The notes below the pieces were generated by a model. It did no database searches and was not told the origin of the DNA. It was given only the letters and a program-made list of their open reading frames with translations. From positions 1 through 37,763 of the forward strand of contig JAAAPI010000086.1 of NCBI GenBank assembly GCA_009908325.1: a stretch of 37,763 bases of DNA. The letters run 5' to 3'. Position 1 is the first letter of the stretch; every line of letters starts with the position of its first letter. A program made the translations under genes and the position numbers. The stretch comes from Verrucomicrobiota bacterium (GTDB taxonomy: Bacteria; Verrucomicrobiota; Verrucomicrobiia; Opitutales; Coraliomargaritaceae). Below, one piece after another: positions 1 to 9,337 of this stretch.

Positions 1-69
1 ACCCCCAAACCTCTTCAAGCAAAGATTAAGAAAATACAGGAAGAAGAGATCTTTTTAGAAGTTCACTGA
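1..69 (+). CDS. Possible C-terminal tail of a plus-strand gene cut by the window edge
   Basis: Frame 1 stays open from the first base to a TGA at 67-69 and would encode a lysine- and glutamate-rich 22-residue tail ending in FLEVH. It is too short to recognise. The following 176 bases, up to the stop of the minus-strand helicase, are AT-rich and show no gene. If real, this gene converges on the helicase gene. It could equally be non-coding sequence that is open by chance. Confidence 0.2.
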   Translation, partial: TPKPLQAKIKKIQEEEIFLEVH

Positions 70-245
70 AGAATATGCAGAAGAACATCCACTTTCAGAT
101 CGCCAGCTTTACACCACTTCTAAAACGCCGCTGACAGCTAGATGGATACTACAACATACCTTACCCTTTGGGACTTTCTTAAAGAATTTATTGTTAAAAA
201 ACCGTAAAAATCTTCTCCGATATTTTAGGAACATCTACACATGAG

Positions 246-3200
246 TTAAGGCGAGGCATTGGTCTGATCAGTGCTCCAAAGCACCTCTACGATCGGAATG
301 AGCCATGAGTCTTTGGCTCTGGCATTGTCGCCCTGATTGTCCTCTCTCAGGCGGGTATGCATACAGCTGATGCGGACTTCCTTGATCTGGTCGAGGCGTG
401 GTAGCCATTTTTCCGCGCCTTGCCTCGAAAGTCGTGCCAGCTTTATACCTTTCTCGTCGGTCAGGAATACATGCGTTGTGCTCCCAACTTTTGATGCTTC
501 CGACTCGAATTGAACCAGATCGCCAATTTGTGCCCTTTGAAGGGCGCGGGCCTGCGGGCTCGCTGCCCCAAAGAAAGCGGCGTAGCTGATATAGAGTTCG
601 TCGAGGTTGATGATAGCGTAGTCATTTTCCAACAATGTCGGATCCTCGATGGTCGCCCGTGCTTCGGACCGCTGAACCAAGACATCCGGAATTTCCCCGA
701 TGAAGCGGTTGTTGGAGGATTGCAGGGAAAACAGTGTCAGGCTCTTTTTTGCCCGGGTGACTGCTACATAGTAAAGACGCCGGGCTTCTTCGAGTTGATC
801 TATTGTTCGACAGCCCTCCGACCACTGACCATCCAGGATGATGATGTTGTCAAATTCGAGCCCTTTGACTTTGTGTGCCGTGGTCAGGACCACCCCGGAT
901 CCGACGATGCCGCGGCGCTTGTATTCGAAGAGTGCGTCGTAGAAAAAATCCAGGATATCTTCACACAGCACTTCATTTTGACCGGTCTCACCGTAAAACT
1001 CGGCACCGATCTGTTCCAGGATTCGGCCGACGGGACGTTCCAGGAAATCCGCTCCCAGTTGTTTGCGCAGTTTTTTGAAGGCAGCTTCCCCGTTGAGGAG
1101 CTTGCCCGAATTCTTTTTTAAATATTCAAGCCATTGGTGGACCTCTTTCACCCTGGTGAGGTTGGGCACGGCTTGGTTCCCCACGACGGAGCAAGGGATT
1201 TTTGCCCGGTCCAGGGCAATCCTTATGGGAACCAACTCCATGTTCGTTCTGGCCACGATGCAGCACTGCTCGGGGCGGTGTCTTTCGCTTAGCCCTAAAT
1301 ATCGCCTGACCTCGTCAACGCATGCGTAGGCCTGTTCAAGACGATCCTGAGTCGTTTGAATATGGACCTTCCCTTTGGTCAACGGATCAATCTCTTCGAG
1401 AATCCCGCCCGCGGGCTCGTGCGAACGAAGGGCATCAATCCTGATTGGATGTTTGGTCTTCATCCGATCCTGGTTGCTGGCGATAATGGCGTTCCCCGCG
1501 GCGATTATGTTTTTGGTCGAGCGGTAGTTTTCGACCATGTGGTGAACCGCGACTGGCTTGGGGGATTTAGAGTCGGTATCGTAAGCATAATCCTTCCGGT
1601 AGCGACGGATGTATTCAACATTGGCGCCGTTGAATTGGTAGATGCTTTGATCATCGTCACCCACAGCTAAGATCTTCAGCCGGTTTTCACTCTCTTGGGC
1701 CGATTTCCCCGCCAGGAGTGAGACGAATTCGTAGGCGGTTGGGTCAATATCCTGATACTCATCCACCAGGATATGGGATAGGCTCCCCAATATCCGCTGC
1801 CTGCTGAGCTCCGCGTCAATATCCGTAGCGTCTGCTTCACCTTTCAGCATGCGGATTGCCTCGGGGATGATCTCTTCAAACTTTAGACCCGGCGAGTCCT
1901 CTTCGACCCCCACCTGTGCCATGGTTCGCCCGAGTAGGCGGAGTGCGAGGCCATGGAAGGTCTGAATAATGACGCCTGCCGCATCTCTGCCCACCAATCT
2001 CCAAATGCGCCTTCTGAGTTCGACCGCCGCATGGCGGTTAAAGCAGAGGACAATAATGGAAGCCCGGTGAACCCTTCTGACTCGGAGTAGCCAAGCGCAG
2101 CGGTGGGCGATGACCATCGTTTTGCCGGACCCCGGCCCGGCCAGCACCATATCATTCTGCGGTCCGTCAGACATGACGATTTCTTTTTGGACCTGATTCT
2201 TATCCAGTGACTCGACGATTTTGTTATAGGAGTCGATGCCGGTCGCCAGTTGGAGCACCGTTCTTTGCTCCTTGGTGGTGAAGTATTTCCTTACGAATGC
2301 CGTCCGCTCCATTTCAAAATAATCCCGGATGAACTGCACATGTGCCTGTTCGCCTCTGCGGATCGCCTGATTCGCGTATTCACCGACGATGTGGACTTGT
2401 AGTTGGCGGTCTTTGTAGTGCAGGGCCTGCGCCTCGAAGTGCTCCTTGTTAAACCTTCTTTTCCTGCCGTTCCGCTTGCCGTCATTGACCAGATTGATGG
2501 TCATGGCAGAGGTAATCAAAGCCCGTCCCTGTTGCAGGGAGATGACTTCATTCTCGTGCAACCACAGCAGCACATACTGGAGGACCTCTTCCAGGTTGAG
2601 GTGCTTTTGTTCCTCACCGACCTGCGCTTTGAGAGTGCCCTGCAGCGCTTCCTCGGAAAATTCGTAGAGCCCCTCGGCATCTTCAAAGGCCACGGCTTCC
2701 TTTGAGATGATGAATTTCAACACCTCCCGGGCGATTTCCAGTCGTTGTAGGCTCTGTTTTCGAAAGACACTAAAGTCCTCTTGGAAATAAATATTCAGGT
2801 AGCCGTTGGACTCGGTGCAGTTCATTTGCGTCCGATCCCCACTCAACCATTCCCCATCCCGGCTGAGAAAATAGAACACCCGTTTCACCTTCTTCGGATC
2901 AGATGGGACATCGTGGCGGAGTAGAATCTCATTCTGCCGCCGAATCGAAACCCGCAACTTGCCATCCTGGTCCGGGAAGGACTCCTCCACTTCCTTCAGG
3001 ATTGCTTGCTCATGCACTTCAAGCCCGTCCATGAGCCGGGTGACCTTCTGCGGTTTAACCAAGGCGCTGTAGAGGAGGTCTTTTTTGAGGAGGCCTACTT
3101 CCGGCTTTGCCATCGAATTGAGTGTCCTAAAAACCAGGGTGGTCAGGCTACTGACCCTTTCCCCGTGGGCATTCAGCCTCTCGAACATGAGTCCCATCTC

Positions 3201-5618
3201 ATCCAGCGCGGCCAGATGCGAAACCTGCACGTTTTCGTCATCCTGCTCATCCAAAAAACAGCGGACCACTGAAATCCACAGCTTCTGGACATCGACCGGC
3301 ACACGGGCACGAGCGATTTTCGCACGTGCTTCGTCGAGACTTGAAACCAGTAGCCTCGCTTCAAAAACCCTGGCCCGATTCTCGGTGCGTTCGAGGAACT
3401 GCTGGTCCTCCAGGATGTTGATCGCCGTCTTGATTTTTGTGTCATCCAGTTCCTCCCCGTCTCCGAGCAGGTTGAAACTTGAGCCGATTCTTTCTTTAAT
3501 CTCGTCACTGCTTACGGTGATGGTTCCGGTCTGATCGGGCTTCGCCGAGTAAACCGCCCCCCAGATCTTTTGCATGTCACGAAGATCCAGCTGCGACATG
3601 TGGTTCATCGAGAATTGGGTTTCCAGATCCTGAGGTTCATAGAGCAGGATACATTCTGCGGCTTCCCCGTCCCGCCCGGCTCGTCCCGCCTCCTGCAGGT
3701 AGTTTTCCAAAGAGCCGGTCGCATCAGCATGAATGACCTTTCGGATATCCGGCTTATCAACCCCCATGCCGAAGGCATTTGTGGCAACAATGATGGGCAC
3801 CGATTTGGCCGTCAAAAATTGATCCAGCACATCCTTTTTCGTCAGACCGGCTTCTTCCCCGGAATCCCCCAAGGTCTTCTCATTCTTCAAGCCTCCATGA
3901 AATGGAAGTACCGGCCAGTTGAGTTTGGCCAGCCATTCGTAAATTTCAATGACCCGCTTGCGGGTGGCTGCAAAGATAACAATCGCACCCTTTTGAATGC
4001 AGCTGTCGACGAAGGATCTGTAGATGGCCTCGTCCTCTTCATCAGGGATCGTCCCATAGAATTCTTCCAACAAATCCCGGATCCGCTGTGGCTTGTCCGA
4101 GCGCTCCACCGCCTCAACCCGATAGTTCAGATTCGTCCGCTCCGTGCCACCATCCAGTAGTTGCAATTCCTGCCTCAAATTGGTGCGGAAGTGCTCGATG
4201 AGCTCCCCCTTGACATCCTCTTTCGCGGTTGCCGTGACACAAATGACTGGCGGCGGCTCAATATTCTGCTGTTCGGACAGTTTTTTTATGAACTTGCTGG
4301 CGTAGAGGTAATCGACCCGGAAATCATGGCCCCATTTCGACAAACAGTGGGCCTCATCGAAGATCCAGTAGGCAATTTCACGGCACTCGATTGCCTTCTT
4401 AAAGGCAGTCGACCGCAACTGCTCCGGGGAAACATAGAGTAAACCCACATGCCCCATGCGGATATCCCGTAAGCAATACTTCCTCTCGACCGGTGTCAGC
4501 AGGCCATAGAGCGCCGCCGTGTGTTGGATGCCACCCTTATCCTTCAAATTCTCCACTTGGTCCCGCATGAGGGATTGGAGCGGCGATATGACGATGCTCA
4601 GCGCACCCGTTGCATCATAGCGGTGAAGGGCCGGGATTTGGAAACACAGCGACTTGCCTCCCCCGGTCGGAAGAATACCCAGCACCGATTCACCTTTCAT
4701 TGAGGTCGAGACGATGGCTTCCTGTAGACTCAGGTCCGGACGGCCCCGCACCGCTGGAACCGGCCGAAAGCCCGGGAAGCCGAAATATCGCTTCAGGGCT
4801 GCGGTGGGGGCGTGCGTTTTCCGGCAATAGCTGCACTCGGCAGACTGGCAGGGCTCGGCCCTTAATTTCCTCAGATACGGTCGAATCTGGGGAATCTGAT
4901 GACAGACCCAATAGGGAATACTGGAGCGCCCGACAGCCGACTGGAGCCAGGCATGGATATAGGCCAGGACAAGCGGGCCATTGACGCCTTCGATGACTTC
5001 TAAAGATTCCACACAACAGTGCTCACTGTTCTGCTCCTTGAAAACTTCCAGCAGGTGCCGGCTCGAAATCTCTGTCAGAGGAATGGGCTGACTGCCATTG
5101 CTACGGAGTAAACTCTGAAAAAGAGCGGCCATCCCCGGCAGATCCGCTAAATGGAAGGCGTAAGCGTAGAGAGTCAGATCCTCTGCTTTCAGCCCCCTGA
5201 GGCGGTTACAAATGTCGTTGAGGAGCTGTTTGCAAGAAAGACTGTCCTGCACCGGATCGTTCCGGCTTTCTTTGACCAGCTTGTCCTCCTTGGTCAGGTG
5301 ATGATACGGGCTTGTCGGATAAGCGATCGGTGACAGATAGAGGGTGTCGATGACTTTCTCCGTATAGCCTTGCGGCCCGTGTAACTGCGCCAGCTGCGGC
5401 AGGTCGTGGCCAATTATGTTATGGCCACACAGATATTCGGCCGATTCAACCCAGTCCCGGAAGACCGGCATCTTTCCTTTCACTTGTTCCGAGTTCCGGG
5501 CCCGCAGCGGAGCATGTTCCCCAAGTAGAGCACCAATGGCGAAAATGGTCCCGTCGTCCCCGCATTCCAGATCGAAGAATACGGTTCTATCGGTGATGAT
5601 TTTAGGGGCCAAAATCAT
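246..5618 (-). CDS. Triple-fusion helicase: DEDD exonuclease-like + RecQ + UvrD/Rep
   Basis: This 1790-aa protein joins three parts. Residues 1-170 resemble a DnaQ/DEDD 3'-5' exonuclease, with FFDLE (D16, E18) and GHDL (D72). A possible zinc knuckle (C257, C262, C265, H269) precedes a RecQ core with GILPTGGGKS (about 314-323), DEAH (421-424) and the motif VI signature QEAGRAGRDG. A second, superfamily 1 helicase follows: GPGSGKT (about 1161), DEYQD (about 1285), GDDDQSIYQFNGA, HKVKGLEF and YVAVTRAKKS. Both engines keep their catalytic motifs, so the protein is probably an active DNA translocase that processes foreign or replicating DNA. An exonuclease joined to RecQ recalls eukaryotic WRN; the added UvrD part is unusual. 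It is the last gene of the array, 2 bp after the GIY-YIG gene. Helicase assignments are firm. The exonuclease is inferred from two motifs, and its last acidic residue is uncertain. Confidence 0.93.
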   Translation of the reverse strand: MILAPKIITDRTVFFDLECGDDGTIFAIGALLGEHAPLRARNSEQVKGKMPVFRDWVESAEYLCGHNIIGHDLPQLAQLHGPQGYTEKVIDTLYLSPIAYPTSPYHHLTKEDKLVKESRNDPVQDSLSCKQLLNDICNRLRGLKAEDLTLYAYAFHLADLPGMAALFQSLLRSNGSQPIPLTEISSRHLLEVFKEQNSEHCCVESLEVIEGVNGPLVLAYIHAWLQSAVGRSSIPYWVCHQIPQIRPYLRKLRAEPCQSAECSYCRKTHAPTAALKRYFGFPGFRPVPAVRGRPDLSLQEAIVSTSMKGESVLGILPTGGGKSLCFQIPALHRYDATGALSIVISPLQSLMRDQVENLKDKGGIQHTAALYGLLTPVERKYCLRDIRMGHVGLLYVSPEQLRSTAFKKAIECREIAYWIFDEAHCLSKWGHDFRVDYLYASKFIKKLSEQQNIEPPPVICVTATAKEDVKGELIEHFRTNLRQELQLLDGGTERTNLNYRVEAVERSDKPQRIRDLLEEFYGTIPDEEDEAIYRSFVDSCIQKGAIVIFAATRKRVIEIYEWLAKLNWPVLPFHGGLKNEKTLGDSGEEAGLTKKDVLDQFLTAKSVPIIVATNAFGMGVDKPDIRKVIHADATGSLENYLQEAGRAGRDGEAAECILLYEPQDLETQFSMNHMSQLDLRDMQKIWGAVYSAKPDQTGTITVSSDEIKERIGSSFNLLGDGEELDDTKIKTAINILEDQQFLERTENRARVFEARLLVSSLDEARAKIARARVPVDVQKLWISVVRCFLDEQDDENVQVSHLAALDEMGLMFERLNAHGERVSSLTTLVFRTLNSMAKPEVGLLKKDLLYSALVKPQKVTRLMDGLEVHEQAILKEVEESFPDQDGKLRVSIRRQNEILLRHDVPSDPKKVKRVFYFLSRDGEWLSGDRTQMNCTESNGYLNIYFQEDFSVFRKQSLQRLEIAREVLKFIISKEAVAFEDAEGLYEFSEEALQGTLKAQVGEEQKHLNLEEVLQYVLLWLHENEVISLQQGRALITSAMTINLVNDGKRNGRKRRFNKEHFEAQALHYKDRQLQVHIVGEYANQAIRRGEQAHVQFIRDYFEMERTAFVRKYFTTKEQRTVLQLATGIDSYNKIVESLDKNQVQKEIVMSDGPQNDMVLAGPGSGKTMVIAHRCAWLLRVRRVHRASIIVLCFNRHAAVELRRRIWRLVGRDAAGVIIQTFHGLALRLLGRTMAQVGVEEDSPGLKFEEIIPEAIRMLKGEADATDIDAELSRQRILGSLSHILVDEYQDIDPTAYEFVSLLAGKSAQESENRLKILAVGDDDQSIYQFNGANVEYIRRYRKDYAYDTDSKSPKPVAVHHMVENYRSTKNIIAAGNAIIASNQDRMKTKHPIRIDALRSHEPAGGILEEIDPLTKGKVHIQTTQDRLEQAYACVDEVRRYLGLSERHRPEQCCIVARTNMELVPIRIALDRAKIPCSVVGNQAVPNLTRVKEVHQWLEYLKKNSGKLLNGEAAFKKLRKQLGADFLERPVGRILEQIGAEFYGETGQNEVLCEDILDFFYDALFEYKRRGIVGSGVVLTTAHKVKGLEFDNIIILDGQWSEGCRTIDQLEEARRLYYVAVTRAKKSLTLFSLQSSNNRFIGEIPDVLVQRSEARATIEDPTLLENDYAIINLDELYISYAAFFGAASPQARALQRAQIGDLVQFESEASKVGSTTHVFLTDEKGIKLARLSRQGAEKWLPRLDQIKEVRISCMHTRLREDNQGDNARAKDSWLIPIVEVLWSTDQTNASP

Positions 5619-5620
5619 GC

Positions 5621-6460
5621 TTAATTCGCATTGAGACCGATGGCCCGGCTCCCGTGCTTTTGCTTTTCTAGAGCCTCGATGCGGATGACATCACGCTCAG
5701 ACATGGTGGTGGAGACGGTTCGGACGATGGACCATTGGAAGTTCTTTGGGTCACGTCCTTTGAGCAGCGTATTGCCGCCGTGGCCGGTTTTGGCGTAATG
5801 CTGCCAGCGTCCCCAAAGGCCGCCGCTTCCGTAGGCCGAGCCGATGTAGATTTTGCCGTCCGAGAGATCAACGATGCGATAGATTCCAGCATTGGCTTTG
5901 AGAGCGGCTTGCCAGTCGCGGTGGGCCCGAGGGTCGGCGAAGATTGCTTTCAGTGAGTCGTGGCGTAATAAAACCTCCTGGTAGCCGGGAAAAAGAGTGG
6001 AAACGGAAGCCGGAAGGATTTCGTAAATATCGAGGTCCTTTTTTTGGTGCCAACCCCGGGTGCTCTTCCACTGGACGATGAGACGTTTGCGGTAACTTTG
6101 GTATTCAGTCAGTTCTCCCAGGTCGTAATAGATACGGGGGACCTTGTCTTTGTGTGCTTCCAGTAACCAATCCGGCATCCCCGCCCAGTCGGATTTACGA
6201 AAAGGCCGGGAGCCTCTCACGCGGTAAGCTCCGTAGAATTCTGCCTTATTATTTTCCAGCCCGAGAAAAGAGAGAATTACCTTGCAGCGATGAAAGGGGT
6301 TCACGGTGGGGACTTGCTCTCTCTGGTAGCGATCAAAATGGCCCTCTGCGACGATACGCTTGATTGACCGGTTGAGATGATCGACGTGGCGCACGAGTTT
6401 GATCTCGTCTTCGGAGGCGTCGAGACCGTCGGCTTGGAAGAGTTGTTTTACGGTGAGCAT
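5621..6460 (-). CDS. GIY-YIG nuclease domain protein
   Basis: This 279-aa protein has a GIY-YIG endonuclease domain at its C-terminus, from about residue 188 to the end. The signature reads GIYRI and then KIYIGSA. It is followed by the expected arginine (GRWQHY), a glutamate (RIEALEKQ) and a C-terminal asparagine (GLNAN), so it appears catalytically complete. The N-terminal 180 residues are basic and aromatic, were not recognised, and may recognise DNA. It sits between the exonuclease-RecQ-UvrD gene (2-bp gap) and a PD-(D/E)XK nuclease gene (3-bp gap), which implies co-transcription and a shared task in cutting DNA. The nuclease domain is well supported; a defence role is inferred from context. 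Confidence 0.88.
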   Translation of the reverse strand: MLTVKQLFQADGLDASEDEIKLVRHVDHLNRSIKRIVAEGHFDRYQREQVPTVNPFHRCKVILSFLGLENNKAEFYGAYRVRGSRPFRKSDWAGMPDWLLEAHKDKVPRIYYDLGELTEYQSYRKRLIVQWKSTRGWHQKKDLDIYEILPASVSTLFPGYQEVLLRHDSLKAIFADPRAHRDWQAALKANAGIYRIVDLSDGKIYIGSAYGSGGLWGRWQHYAKTGHGGNTLLKGRDPKNFQWSIVRTVSTTMSERDVIRIEALEKQKHGSRAIGLNAN

Positions 6461-6463
6461 TGG

Positions 6464-7009
6464 TCAGCCTCGTTCTAGAATTTTGGTTACAACAGTCATC
6501 ACTTCATTCTCATAGCCTTTGGCGGCAAGACTGCGTATCCTATTGGCGATCCATTCTGGTGTATAGAGCCGCCATCCTTTGGAATCAAAGTGCGCCTGCA
6601 GTGCCGATTCGTGGTTCGCGTAAATTTTTCCAGCAGCTAAGCAAAGTTCCGGTTTGGGCAACGGAGCGGTAATGAGTCCATCTCGCTTCATCTGCTCAAC
6701 AAGTCGTTTACGGGTCAGTTTGAAGAGCGCCTCATTCGTGAACATTTTGTAGCGCCTCTTGTAACGATGCCCGTCCTCGGTGAAGGCCCGATGGCCCACA
6801 CCCTGTGAATCGAGGTAACTTTTGCACTCGATCATGAGCAATTCATTTTCAGCAGGACGGTAGGCAATAATGTCGATTTCGGGTCGTGGCATGCTGGCAT
6901 TGTTAAGGTCTCTTTTGTCCTGTTTGCTCAGGTCCACTTTATATCCAATGATAGTCCAGTAGCCTTCATCCTGAAAGACCTTGGAAACGATGTGTTCGAA
7001 TGCGTCCAT
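6464..7009 (-). CDS. PD-(D/E)XK nuclease-like protein
   Basis: This 181-aa protein has the core of a PD-(D/E)XK (restriction-endonuclease-like) fold: PEIDII (D46), then LLMIECKSY (E61, K63). The spacing of about 14 residues between Asp and Glu-x-Lys is typical of Holliday-junction-resolvase and Mrr-like enzymes. The C-terminal third is basic and probably contacts DNA. It precedes the GIY-YIG and RecQ-UvrD genes by only 3 bp and follows the MBL gene by 21 bp, so the four are probably one transcript. The specific substrate cannot be read from the sequence. The fold call is confident; the precise family is not. Confidence 0.82.
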   Translation of the reverse strand: MDAFEHIVSKVFQDEGYWTIIGYKVDLSKQDKRDLNNASMPRPEIDIIAYRPAENELLMIECKSYLDSQGVGHRAFTEDGHRYKRRYKMFTNEALFKLTRKRLVEQMKRDGLITAPLPKPELCLAAGKIYANHESALQAHFDSKGWRLYTPEWIANRIRSLAAKGYENEVMTVVTKILERG

Positions 7010-7030
7010 GATGCTGTTATACTTTGTTTA

Positions 7031-8371
7031 CTACCGGTATAGACGGCCCTTAACCGTAAAAGCGTTCTCATTCACCTGAAACATTGGAGTTAGATTATCC
7101 TCCACCTCTTTATGGGGATGCCCATGGTGACTTGGCTCTGAGCAGGTGACCTTCATGCAGCAATAAGGGAACTGTGTTCCGACTTCATGGCACCAGTTCT
7201 TTCGGGAGCCATGATGCATGACTTGAAGCACAGAAATAGCCTTCCACCTTTCGTCACCAAGGTGTTTTTTTAGTTCATCAATCCTTTCCGGTGTATTGAG
7301 AAAACCGTCTCCCGTATACAACTGGCTTACGATTCGAGCCCCGGAAGCATAGTGACGCCTGTTACTACGCATCCACAAGCGCGACATATACTTCTTGGTG
7401 CCATATATGCCGTAAATTCTAGGGTTCTTCCAGATGTTATAAATTGGGCCGCAGTAAAGAAACAATGAGATGTCGTTTCTACTTGGCCCATCACCCCCGA
7501 AGGTTGAATCATATAGTCCCCTCAACTTCCTGATCGTATCAGGCTGATTCGAGAGTAACTCATTCTTCAGACGAATGACCTGATCCGAAAAGCGCCTCGG
7601 GATGGAATGAGTTCTTTCTTCGTTGTATGGCACGAACTCCCAAAAGGGAGTTATCGTGATTCCTGAATCAGGGTGAAGATATTCTACCTGTGTTTGGCCT
7701 GCACCCGTTGCAATTGGCTGGTCAGCATGCCGGACCAAAGTATCGTCTTCCGGAGGTTTTATTTCATGAGAATATTGAGGCTCTAGCCTAAATTTCATCT
7801 CATCAATTTCCGGTCCTCCAGGTGGATATTCGTTGTCTGGTTCGAGTGGTGGGTTCCCGCTGCTTGGAGGAACAAATACAATACGGTCAATCCCCTTGGA
7901 TGCCCGTTGGGCCAGATAACTCGCTGGGTCGATCAGAAAATCGAGAAATTCTTCAGTATTTTCACCCGGATCACTGCTAAAGGCGATGAGTAGGCGTTCT
8001 GCTAAATTCATGTAGGGCAGCAATAGCATCTTTACCCTAAACCTATCGAGAAGCTGAACAACTCCGTTGACGTGATCTTCGTCGAAATGTGATAGTGTCA
8101 AAAGGTCGATCGTATCGGTCTTACGCCCGACTCTTCCAAGTTCATCCAGTGAATGGTCCAGGTTCTCTGCCTTTGACCCAAAAGCACCTTTAGAATTAGT
8201 GCCACAATCATAGACCCACAGATACATAGGTTTTTGCTTATAAGGATCAAGTAAGGCACCGGATGTGAAAAGTCCCTGGCCAACACCGTAGTAATGATAG
8301 CGAAAGCGGATATAGCTCATAATTTCAGGTATTCTGGTGGTTCGTCGGCTGCAGTGATGTGTTAGGTTCAA
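7031..8371 (-). CDS. Metallo-beta-lactamase-fold hydrolase
   Basis: This is a 446-aa MBL-fold metallohydrolase. The metal-binding motif is SHFDEDHVNG (H95, D97, D99, H100, counted from the TTG start) and a second site is VMHHGSRKNW near residue 395. The opening segment YHYYGVGQGLFTSGAL matches ComEC-like or defence-associated metallohydrolases, which act on nucleic acids or nucleotides. A middle region with GGPEIDEMKF and many prolines is an insert of unknown role. Two starts are possible: a TTG at 8371 whose first base precedes the TGA of the upstream gene (TTGA overlap, with a GGTGA motif upstream), or an ATG at 8320. The tight link to the HEPN-like gene suggests the two products work together. 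The substrate is unknown. Confidence 0.85.
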   Translation of the reverse strand: MNLTHHCSRRTTRIPEIMSYIRFRYHYYGVGQGLFTSGALLDPYKQKPMYLWVYDCGTNSKGAFGSKAENLDHSLDELGRVGRKTDTIDLLTLSHFDEDHVNGVVQLLDRFRVKMLLLPYMNLAERLLIAFSSDPGENTEEFLDFLIDPASYLAQRASKGIDRIVFVPPSSGNPPLEPDNEYPPGGPEIDEMKFRLEPQYSHEIKPPEDDTLVRHADQPIATGAGQTQVEYLHPDSGITITPFWEFVPYNEERTHSIPRRFSDQVIRLKNELLSNQPDTIRKLRGLYDSTFGGDGPSRNDISLFLYCGPIYNIWKNPRIYGIYGTKKYMSRLWMRSNRRHYASGARIVSQLYTGDGFLNTPERIDELKKHLGDERWKAISVLQVMHHGSRKNWCHEVGTQFPYCCMKVTCSEPSHHGHPHKEVEDNLTPMFQVNENAFTVKGRLYR

Positions 8372-8796
8372 ACATTCACCGGTGTATCGTAGATTAGTGT
8401 ATACATTACTTCTATTCCGGTCTTCGCCATGTAGGATAACTCCTCCTCGGCATTTTTAGTATTAGTGTGTAAATGTTCGTCATCGAAAGGTTTGTTCACA
8501 TGAACCCATTGATTTCTATATGCCCGCAGGCTGTTGAGCCTTAGCTTGTCTCCCTCATTAAGTTTAGAGCGCTCAATTAGTCGACGAAAGTTTCTGATAT
8601 TGGGATCCTCTAACCTCAGGAGCGTTTCAATAGTCGCGGTTGTTGTTAAAATTGAAGCTATATCAAGATGGTGTAGAAACGCTTCAATTGCATCATAAGA
8701 CAATTTCGTTACCCATTCAGATGCTGGATCTGGAGCCCGTAGTTCAATAATCCGTTCCCACTCTTCTACTAATTTATCGCGGTTTTGATGATGCAT
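8368..8796 (-). CDS. HEPN-like small helical protein
   Basis: This 142-aa, largely alpha-helical protein carries the motif RNQWVH at residues 94-99, which fits the R-x4-6-H signature of HEPN RNases. The helix before it (LRLNSLRAYRN) and the flanking context are typical of small HEPN or DUF4145-like proteins. HEPN proteins in defence and toxin-antitoxin systems often cut RNA when activated. The gene ends in a start/stop overlap with the MBL gene, so the two are translationally coupled. A 70-bp gap separates it from the ASCH gene, with an AT-rich stretch that could hold a promoter. Family membership rests mainly on one short motif, so it could also be a non-catalytic helical partner. Confidence 0.68.
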   Translation of the reverse strand: MHHQNRDKLVEEWERIIELRAPDPASEWVTKLSYDAIEAFLHHLDIASILTTTATIETLLRLEDPNIRNFRRLIERSKLNEGDKLRLNSLRAYRNQWVHVNKPFDDEHLHTNTKNAEEELSYMAKTGIEVMYTLIYDTPVNV

Positions 8797-8866
8797 AAAA
8801 AGAGAAAACGGTATTATGTATAGATAGAAAACTGTGTTTCGAGTTTAGTGCCGTAAGCATGAAGAT

Positions 8867-9337
8867 TCAGATTGCAACAAGTTCGTTGCGGGGTAATCGA
8901 ATCCGTTTAAGTGCTCTGAATGATCTAATTTCTTCTGCTCTTACATAACGATAGGACTGAGGAGCAACGAATCCAAGAAACCTTGCACGAAGTTGTTCCA
9001 AACTGCGCGGGTGTGCGTATTCCCAAACGTCTAGAATTTCTAACGCAAAAGCGATTTTTTGGCCGCTGTAGTAATTGTCAAATGTCCGCTTGTTCACCCC
9101 GGCAAGCTCTCTGACAGTCGCCCATATCTGCGAAGGCGACCCTGCCCATACCTGCCCTACTCGAAATCCACCTCGGAGCTCTTTTACGGGACTTGAGACG
9201 TAAACATAGACATCCCGATCCTGGATGCCTTCAGAGATGCGTCGGCGCAGTTCAGCAGTTTTTAACCCACTGAAAATTAGATCCGCATAATTAGGCTTAA
9301 GCGATATCAGCAAAGGAGTTGTCTTTATATTATTCAT
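8867..9337 (-). CDS. ASCH-domain (PUA-like) protein
   Basis: This 156-aa protein begins MNNIKTTPLLISLKPNYADL, followed by FSGLKTAELRRR, a clear ASCH-domain start (the beta-barrel fold related to PUA that binds RNA or modified nucleotides). The ATG at 9337 is chosen because it overlaps the TGA of the preceding GNAT-PIN gene by 4 bp (ATGA) and because the ASCH domain starts at once; the frame stays open upstream of it but has no domain. The coupling suggests it partners the GNAT-PIN-PUA product. Since that partner is split by an insertion sequence, this gene may now be poorly translated. The domain is confident; the ligand is unknown. Confidence 0.82.
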   Translation of the reverse strand: MNNIKTTPLLISLKPNYADLIFSGLKTAELRRRISEGIQDRDVYVYVSSPVKELRGGFRVGQVWAGSPSQIWATVRELAGVNKRTFDNYYSGQKIAFALEILDVWEYAHPRSLEQLRARFLGFVAPQSYRYVRAEEIRSFRALKRIRLPRNELVAI

